Below the pieces are notes generated by a model that saw nothing but the letters and a program-made list of their open reading frames with translations, made no database searches and was not told where the DNA came from. This document shows, piece by piece, positions 57,944-64,000 of a stretch of DNA of 64,000 bases. Each line of letters starts with the position of its first letter. The stretch's first letter is position 1. The stretch is from assembly GCF_015265435.1 (NCBI RefSeq), contig NZ_JABJWH010000006.1:62001-126000 (forward strand), in the 5' to 3' direction. Source of the stretch: Alloalcanivorax profundimaris (GTDB lineage: Bacteria; Pseudomonadota; Gammaproteobacteria; Pseudomonadales; Alcanivoracaceae). The position numbers were made by a program, and so were the translations under genes.

Positions 57944-58816
57944 CTAGGGTTGGCGGGCGCGGACGGCGGCGACGATGGCCCGGTGGGCGGGCAGGTCCAG
58001 GCCCAGCGCATCCGCCTGGCGCAGCAGCCAGCCGTTGATCGCCTCGATCTCGGTGATCGCGCCGCGCTGCATGTCGGCGCGCATGGACGAGGTGTTGCCG
58101 GCGGTGGCGCGCATCACCGCCGCCACCTGGGCCCGGGAATCGCCGGGCCAGGCCGGGTCCAGGGCGCGCAGCAGGGTGTCCGCCTCGTCCGCCAGCCGTG
58201 CCGCCCGGGCCGCCAGATCCGGATCGTCCAGCAGAAGCCCGTTGGCCACGTCATGGAGCCCGGTGAGCGGGTTGATCACCGCGTTGGCCACCAGCTTGCG
58301 CCACTGCCGCGGGCGGATCGGCGCCGCCCACTCCAGGCCCGGCCAGGCCGCCGCCAGAGCCGGAAACCAGGCCGGCGCCGGCCCCGCCGTGGCGCGGCCC
58401 ATCCAGGTGTCGTTCTCCGCCACCACCCGATGTTCCGGGTGACGCCCCTTCACCGCCGAGGTGGTCACCACCTCGATCAGATCGGCGCCGGCGGGCAGCA
58501 GGCCGTCCAGGCTGCCCAGGCCGTTCTGCAGGCGCAGCACGGTAACGTCCGGCGCCAGCGACAGGCCTTCCAGGGCGGCGGCGGACCAGGGCGCCTTGCA
58601 GGCCACCACCAGGTGGCGGATCGGCGTCGCCGGGGCGGCCGGGATGTCCAGGTCGCGCGGCGCGCGCCCGTCCTCGAAGGTGAGCGTCTTGCGCCGTCCG
58701 TCGCCGCGCGCCAGCGCCACCGGAAAACCGGCGGCGCGCAGGTAGAAGGCGGCCAGGGTGCCCATGTTGCCGGCCCCGGTGAGGTGCCAGGCGGGAGTGT
58801 CGTGGTGGCTGGTCAT
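57944..58816 (-). CDS. panE: Ketopantoate reductase-like protein
   Basis: A 290-residue NADPH-dependent reductase of the 2-dehydropantoate 2-reductase family (pantothenate synthesis). The nucleotide loop is GAGNMG (near residue 14-19), with LRLQNGLGS, the catalytic lysine region KLVANAVINPLTGL and the substrate block TSSMRADMQRGAITEIEAINGWL. The family contains paralogues of other substrates, so the symbol is provisional. Divergent from ampG. Confidence 0.8.
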   Translation of the reverse strand: MTSHHDTPAWHLTGAGNMGTLAAFYLRAAGFPVALARGDGRRKTLTFEDGRAPRDLDIPAAPATPIRHLVVACKAPWSAAALEGLSLAPDVTVLRLQNGLGSLDGLLPAGADLIEVVTTSAVKGRHPEHRVVAENDTWMGRATAGPAPAWFPALAAAWPGLEWAAPIRPRQWRKLVANAVINPLTGLHDVANGLLLDDPDLAARAARLADEADTLLRALDPAWPGDSRAQVAAVMRATAGNTSSMRADMQRGAITEIEAINGWLLRQADALGLDLPAHRAIVAAVRARQP

Positions 58817-58853
58817 GGCGACATGCTAGGCGTTGCCGGGCGGCGGCGCCATT

Positions 58854-58883
58854 CCGGTTGTGCGCGGGCCGGTTGTGCGCGGG
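58854..58883. repeat. Perfect 15-bp tandem repeat upstream of ampG
   Basis: CCGGTTGTGCGCGGG occurs twice back to back (58854-58868 and 58869-58883) between divergent panE and ampG, 45 bp before the ampG start. It could be a binding site array or a slippage product. Confidence 0.7.
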
Positions 58884-58927
58884 CGGCGAAACCCGGACCA
58901 TGAGCGCTTTGATGGGACGGAGCCCCG

Positions 58928-60265
58928 ATGCCTGATTTGCGTGATTCCCTGTGGACCGCCTGGCGGCTGTACAGCCACCCCCGGGTGGTGGTCATGCTGT
59001 TCCTGGGCTTCTCCGCCGGGTTGCCCTATCTGCTGGTGTTTTCCACCCTGTCCGCCTGGCTGGCGGACGCGGACGTGGACCGGGCCGCCATCGGCTATTT
59101 CAGCTGGGTGGGCATCATGTTTTCCATCAAGGTGTTCTGGGCACCGGTGGTGGACCGCCTCAAGCTGCCCCTGCTGGGGCGCGCCCTGGGCCAGCGGCGC
59201 AGCTGGCTGCTGCTCGCCCAGATCGGCATCGGCCTGTCCCTGGCGGCCATGGCGCTGGTGGAACCGGTGGGGCACCTGGAGCGCTTCGCGCAACTGGCCC
59301 TGCTGGTGGCGTTCTGCTCCGCCACCCAGGACATCTGCATCGACGCCTACCGCATCGATTCCGCCGACGACTCCTTCCAGGGCGCCATGGCGGCCACCTA
59401 CATCCTCGGCTACCGGGTGGCCATGCTGGTGGCCGGCGCCGGCGCCTTCTACATCGCCAGCTACGATTCCTGGAACGGTGCCTACCACGTCATGGCCTGG
59501 CTGATGGCCGTGGGCGTGGTCACCACCCTGATCATCCGCGAACCGGACACGCCGCCGCGCCAGAGCTTTGGCCGGCATCCGGCGCAATGGCTGGAAACCG
59601 CCCTGATCGCGCCGTTCCGGGATCTCCTCAAGCGCTACGGCACCCTGGCCCTGGGGTTGCTGGCCCTGGTGGCGATCTACCGCATCAGCGACATCACCAT
59701 GGGGGTGATGGCCAACCCCTTCTACCTGGACATCGGCTACACCAAGAACGAAATCGCCACGGTGGCCAAGTTCTTCGGCTTCTTCATGACCATTCTGGGT
59801 TCCGCCGTGGGCGGCCTGGCGGTGCTGCGCTGGGGGCTGGGACGCTCGATGCTGGTGGGGGCGGTGGGCGTGGCGCTCACCAACCTGCTGTTCGCGGTGA
59901 TGGCCACCTATTCGCCGGTGACCCAGGTGGTGGTGGAGCCCGAGCAGGTGCGCTGGGCGGCCCTGGCCTGGCTGGCGGCGGTGATCAGCGCCGACAATTT
60001 GTTCGGCGGCTTCGCCAACGTGGCGCTGATCGCCTTCATGTCCAGCCTCACCAACCGCAACTTCAGCGCCACCCAGTTCGCCCTGTTCAGCTCCCTGATG
60101 ACCCTGCCGGGCAAGTTCATCGGTGGCTTCTCCGGGGAGGTGGTGAAGGCCGCCGGCTATCCGCTGTTCTTCAACTACGCGGCATTGCTCGGCGTGCCCG
60201 GCATTCTGCTGGTGCTGTGGTGGTTGCGGCGGGGGCGCGCGGCGCCGGACCAGGATCGCGGCTGA
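58928..60265 (+). CDS. ampG: Muropeptide permease AmpG
   Basis: A 445-residue major-facilitator transporter with 12 or more helices that imports GlcNAc-anhydroMurNAc peptides for recycling; its products are the substrates of AmpD, encoded 10 kb upstream. Family marks are GFSAGLPYLLVFSTLSAWLAD split over residues 28-48, KVFWAPVVDRLKLP, CSATQDICIDAYRID and a late FSSLMTLPGKFIGGFSG. The C-terminal QDRG and stop coincide with a REP-like half-site. Confidence 0.92.
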   Translation: MPDLRDSLWTAWRLYSHPRVVVMLFLGFSAGLPYLLVFSTLSAWLADADVDRAAIGYFSWVGIMFSIKVFWAPVVDRLKLPLLGRALGQRRSWLLLAQIGIGLSLAAMALVEPVGHLERFAQLALLVAFCSATQDICIDAYRIDSADDSFQGAMAATYILGYRVAMLVAGAGAFYIASYDSWNGAYHVMAWLMAVGVVTTLIIREPDTPPRQSFGRHPAQWLETALIAPFRDLLKRYGTLALGLLALVAIYRISDITMGVMANPFYLDIGYTKNEIATVAKFFGFFMTILGSAVGGLAVLRWGLGRSMLVGAVGVALTNLLFAVMATYSPVTQVVVEPEQVRWAALAWLAAVISADNLFGGFANVALIAFMSSLTNRNFSATQFALFSSLMTLPGKFIGGFSGEVVKAAGYPLFFNYAALLGVPGILLVLWWLRRGRAAPDQDRG

Positions 60266-60267
60266 AG
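60254..60267. repeat. REP-like half-site at the ampG stop
   Basis: GATCGCGGCTGAAG contains the last two codons and the stop of ampG and matches half of the REP unit found elsewhere. Confidence 0.45.
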
Positions 60268-60301
60268 GGAATCGCGATGCTGGAGGCGGCGTTCGCCACC
60301 G

Positions 60302-60622
60302 TCAGCGCCGGCGATCCTCTCCGGGCGCCCAGAAGCAACGCTTCGGCACCCGGTTGCCGACCACCGCCACTCCTTCCTCGGCGAGCCGGCGCAGCTGGAC
60401 CTCGCCGCTGGGCGTGCCCGCCAGGGGCAGGCCGCCGTCGCCGCGAATCACCCGGTGCCAGGGCAGGGCGGAGCCCGCCGGCAGCGTGCTCATCAGCCGC
60501 CCCACGAACCTCGCGTGGCGGGGCCAGCCCGCCTGCCGCGCCACCTGGCCATAGCTGGCCACACGGCCCGCCGGGATGGCGCCGACGATCTGGTACACCG
60601 CGTCTCGGAATTCGGCGTTCAT
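60302..60622 (-). CDS. atl: Alkyltransferase-like protein (MGMT homologue without cysteine)
   Basis: A 106-residue protein with the DNA-binding fold of O6-methylguanine methyltransferase: IPAGRVASYGQVARQAGWP helix-turn-helix region and the active-site loop PWHRVIR, where the alkyl-accepting Cys of PCHRV is W55. Such ATL proteins bind O6-alkylguanine and hand it to nucleotide excision repair. Y24 and R38 occupy the base-flipping and arginine-finger positions by family comparison. The last residues (GEDRRR) may be weakly conserved. Confidence 0.9.
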   Translation of the reverse strand: MNAEFRDAVYQIVGAIPAGRVASYGQVARQAGWPRHARFVGRLMSTLPAGSALPWHRVIRGDGGLPLAGTPSGEVQLRRLAEEGVAVVGNRVPKRCFWAPGEDRRR

Positions 60623-60669
60623 AACACCCGCTCCAATGCGCGAGCCGCTCCCCGGCGCTTGGCCGTGGC

Positions 60670-60688
60670 AGCGGCTTCAGCCGCGATC
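60670..60688. repeat. REP-like unit between atl and the SDR gene
   Basis: AGCGGCTTCAGCCGCGATC, a single unit 16 bp beyond the SDR stop codon. Confidence 0.6.
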
Positions 60689-60703
60689 ACGCACGGCGCG
60701 CCG

Positions 60704-61465
60704 TTAGCGCAGGCCGCCGTCGGTCTCGATCACGCGGCCGGTGAAGTAGTCGTTCTCGAAGATGAAGCGCACCGAGCGGGCGATGTGCTCCGGCTCGCCG
60801 AGGCGCTTGAGCGGCACGCCGGCCACCAGGCGGTCCCGGGCTTCCGGCTTCATGGCGGCGATCATGTCGGTATTGATGGTGCCCGGTGCCACCACCCCGG
60901 TGCGGATATTGTGGCGGGCCAGTTCCCGGGCCCACACCTCGGCCATGGCCACCACCCCGGCCTTGGCGGCGGCGTAGTTGGTCTGCCCGAAGCTGCCCTG
61001 GCGGGCGATGGAGGAGATGTTGACGATCACACCCTCGTCCACGCCGCCTTCCAGCATGCGGCGCGCCGCCTCCCGGCCGCACAGGAACACGCCGGTCAGG
61101 TTCACGTCGATCACCGCCTGCCACTGCTGCAGGCTCATGGTGGATTGCACCTCGCCGTCCTTGTACTTGATCAGCAGGCCGTCGCGGGTGATGCCGGCGT
61201 TGTTGACCAGGCCGTGAACGGCGCTGAAGTCCGCCGCCACCTCGTCGAACAGGGCGGTCACCTCGTCCTCCCGGGCCACGTTGGCCAGGTAGCTCTTGGC
61301 CTCGCCGCCGGCGCCCTCGCAGCGGGCCACGGTGTCGCGCAGGTCCTCTTCGTTGAGGTCCACGCAGGCGATGCGCGCGCCCTGGCCGGCCAGATTCTCG
61401 GCGATGGCGCGGCCCAGCCCGCGGCCGGCGCCGGTGACCACCACTACTTTGTCATTGAGATCCAT
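60704..61465 (-). CDS. Short-chain dehydrogenase/reductase, FabG-like
   Basis: A 253-residue SDR with TGAGRGLG (11-18) for NAD(P)H, NNAG (88-91), and the catalytic triad S151, Y164 and K168 (NYAAAK). It is closest in style to 3-oxoacyl-ACP reductases and acetoacetyl-CoA reductases; the surroundings have no other fatty-acid genes, so the substrate is uncertain. ATG 61465 gives the normal N terminus; an in-frame start at 61528 is not supported. Confidence 0.85.
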   Translation of the reverse strand: MDLNDKVVVVTGAGRGLGRAIAENLAGQGARIACVDLNEEDLRDTVARCEGAGGEAKSYLANVAREDEVTALFDEVAADFSAVHGLVNNAGITRDGLLIKYKDGEVQSTMSLQQWQAVIDVNLTGVFLCGREAARRMLEGGVDEGVIVNISSIARQGSFGQTNYAAAKAGVVAMAEVWARELARHNIRTGVVAPGTINTDMIAAMKPEARDRLVAGVPLKRLGEPEHIARSVRFIFENDYFTGRVIETDGGLR

Positions 61466-61536
61466 GGGTCGCTCCTTGTCGAAGAAAACCCGGAGTATGC
61501 CCACCGGACCGGGCCGGGCCAATGACACAAGCTTCC

Positions 61537-61564
61537 CTTGAAACCCGCCTTCACGTCCCCATCT
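61537..61564 (+). promoter_or_regulatory. Sigma-32 heat-shock promoter of groESL
   Basis: CTTGAAA (61537-61543), 14-bp spacer and CCCATCT (61558-61564) match the RpoH consensus (CTTGAAA, CCCATNT) in every base checked. It lies about 150 bp upstream of groES. Confidence 0.85.
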
Positions 61565-61606
61565 CGCTGGACACGGTGCTAGGGCGGCATTTCCCGCCCG
61601 CGCCTA

Positions 61607-61634
61607 TTGACTGACAAGTCGCGGTAACTATGAT
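61607..61634 (+). promoter_or_regulatory. Sigma-70 promoter of groESL
   Basis: TTGACT (61607-61612), 16-bp spacer and TATGAT (61629-61634). The -10 abuts the CIRCE element, so a repressor bound there would block this promoter. Confidence 0.75.
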
Positions 61635-61660
61635 TAGCACTCAAACCGTGAGAGTGCTAA
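61634..61660. promoter_or_regulatory. CIRCE operator (HrcA site)
   Basis: TTAGCACTC-N9-GAGTGCTAA, an exact match to the CIRCE consensus; the symmetry extends two further bases on each side (GA/TC). It binds the HrcA repressor in bacteria that have it. hrcA itself is not in the window. Confidence 0.97.
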
Positions 61661-61716
61661 TCCGGTTCTCGGGTAATCCCGCTAACCTTTGATTACGACC
61701 TTGGAGAATGGAGACC

Positions 61717-62007
61717 ATGAAAATCCGTCCTTTGCATGATCGCGTGCTGGTGCGCCGCGAGGAGGAAGAAACCAAGACCGCCGGCGGTATCGTGCTGCCG
61801 GGTTCCGCCGCCGAGAAGCCGTCCCGTGGCGAAGTGATCGCCGCCGGCAACGGCAAGATCCAGGACAGCGGCGAAGTGCGCCCCCTGGATGTGAAGGTAG
61901 GCGACAAGGTGATCTTCGGTCAGTACTCCGGCAACACCGTCAAGGTGGAAGGCGAAGAGCTGCTGATCATGAGCGAAGCCGAGATTCTGGCCGTTATTGA
62001 AGGCTGA
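61717..62007 (+). CDS. groES: Co-chaperonin GroES
   Basis: A 96-residue lid of the GroEL chamber. It has the standard [14 protein letters not shown] start, the [18 protein letters not shown] mobile loop and the [14 protein letters not shown] block. ATG 61717 follows TTGGAGAATGGAG; an ATG at 61708 would add three residues. First gene of groES-groEL, under sigma-32, sigma-70 and CIRCE elements. Confidence 0.98.
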   Translation: MKIRPLHDRVLVRREEEETKTAGGIVLPGSAAEKPSRGEVIAAGNGKIQDSGEVRPLDVKVGDKVIFGQYSGNTVKVEGEELLIMSEAEILAVIEG

Positions 62008-62090
62008 TCGGCCGCCAAGGCAAGGCCGCCGGGCTCGTTCCGGTCGTGCCGTAACCATTGGCACCGGTAACAACGAATTTGCAGAGGTAA

Positions 62091-63746
<1,656 letters not shown>

Positions 63747-63772
63747 GCCTCCCGGTCATACCGACCCCCTAT

Positions 63773-63802
63773 AAAAAAACCCCGCTTCGGCGGGGTTTTT
63801 TT
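63773..63802 (+). terminator. Bidirectional intrinsic terminator of groESL
   Basis: AAAAAAACCCCGC (63773-63785) pairs perfectly with GCGGGGTTTTTTT (63790-63802) around a TTCG tetraloop. A- and T-runs allow termination for groEL and the convergent transporter gene. Confidence 0.96.
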
Positions 63803-63835
63803 ATGTCTGCCCGCTCGTGCGGGGGAGGCCGGTGT

Positions 63836-64000
63836 CTACATCAGCTTCATCAGGGGCAGCGCCAGCAGGGTGATCAGCACCACGCCGATCAGGTTGAGCA
63901 CCAGGCCGGCGCGGATCATCGACTGGATGCGCATGTGGCCGGCGGCGAACACGATGGCGTTGGGCGGCGTGGCCACCGGCATCATGAAGGCGCAGCTGGC
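63836..64000 (-). CDS. DASS-family (SLC13) transporter, C-terminal fragment
   Basis: The last 54 residues of a membrane transporter that continues past the right edge. [17 protein letters not shown] matches the sodium:sulfate/dicarboxylate symporter signature (S-x2-F-x2-P-x-A/G-x3-N-x-I-V), followed by the last helix [17 protein letters not shown]. Substrate (dicarboxylate, sulfate or other anion) cannot be told. Convergent with groEL. Confidence 0.85.
   Translation of the reverse strand, partial: ASCAFMMPVATPPNAIVFAAGHMRIQSMIRAGLVLNLIGVVLITLLALPLMKLM

Overview
The window is a GC-rich (by eye roughly two thirds G+C) chromosomal segment of a gammaproteobacterium. Protein sequences and gene order fit the Pseudomonas/Oceanospirillales side of the class, and an Alcanivorax-like genus is my best guess from sequence style (inference). 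I see no prophage, insertion sequence, CRISPR array, tRNA or rRNA. Nearly all of it is conserved core genome.

Layout. 1-2.2 kb: two oxidoreductases on the minus strand (a partial FAD enzyme and a Tas-like aldo-keto reductase). 2.3-7.2 kb: rplM-rpsI, the cytochrome bc1 operon petABC, then sspA-sspB. 7.2-12.9 kb: dolP-diaA-yraN-lpoA on the minus strand, divergent rsmI, the RNase P RNA gene rnpB and a diiron metallo-beta-lactamase-fold protein. 13.1-30.9 kb: a complete division and cell wall cluster (mraZ, rsmH, ftsL, ftsI, murE, murF, mraY, murD, ftsW, murG, murC, ddlB, ftsQ, ftsA, ftsZ, lpxC), mostly with overlapping start and stop codons. 30.9-37.5 kb: dciA, an M23 peptidase, secA, argJ and a Nudix/thiamine-synthase fusion. 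37.5-43.1 kb: yacG-coaE-pilD-pilC-pilB on the minus strand, divergent from the sigma-54 pilin gene pilA. 43.1-54.6 kb: a glycine-zipper lipoprotein, nadC, an alanine/sodium symporter, a DUF1631 gene, ampD-ampE and aceE-aceF. 54.6-64 kb: a Spy-like protein with baeR-baeS, a cobalamin adenosyltransferase, a ketopantoate reductase-like protein, ampG, an alkyltransferase-like protein, an SDR, groES-groEL and the end of a DASS transporter.

The genes work together on envelope growth. Precursor synthesis (murC-G, mraY, ddlB), the divisome (fts genes), a PBP1A activator (lpoA), outer-membrane quality control (dolP), lipid A commitment (lpxC), muropeptide recycling (ampD, ampG) and protein export (secA) lie within about 53 kb. 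The order rplM to mraZ matches Pseudomonas, and the order from the division cluster through secA, mutT, yacG, coaE, pil, nadC, ampDE to aceEF matches the ancestral layout still visible in E. coli, minus secM, zapD, pdhR and lpd.

The non-coding DNA is the more informative part: a family of REP-like palindromes in two forms, some of which supply the 3' ends of genes; two MraZ-box clusters; a pilA promoter with a sigma-54 core and twin upstream repeats; groESL with sigma-32, sigma-70 and CIRCE elements together; and several leader or intercistronic hairpins. I did not find a convincing undescribed multi-gene system; the best leads are regulatory.
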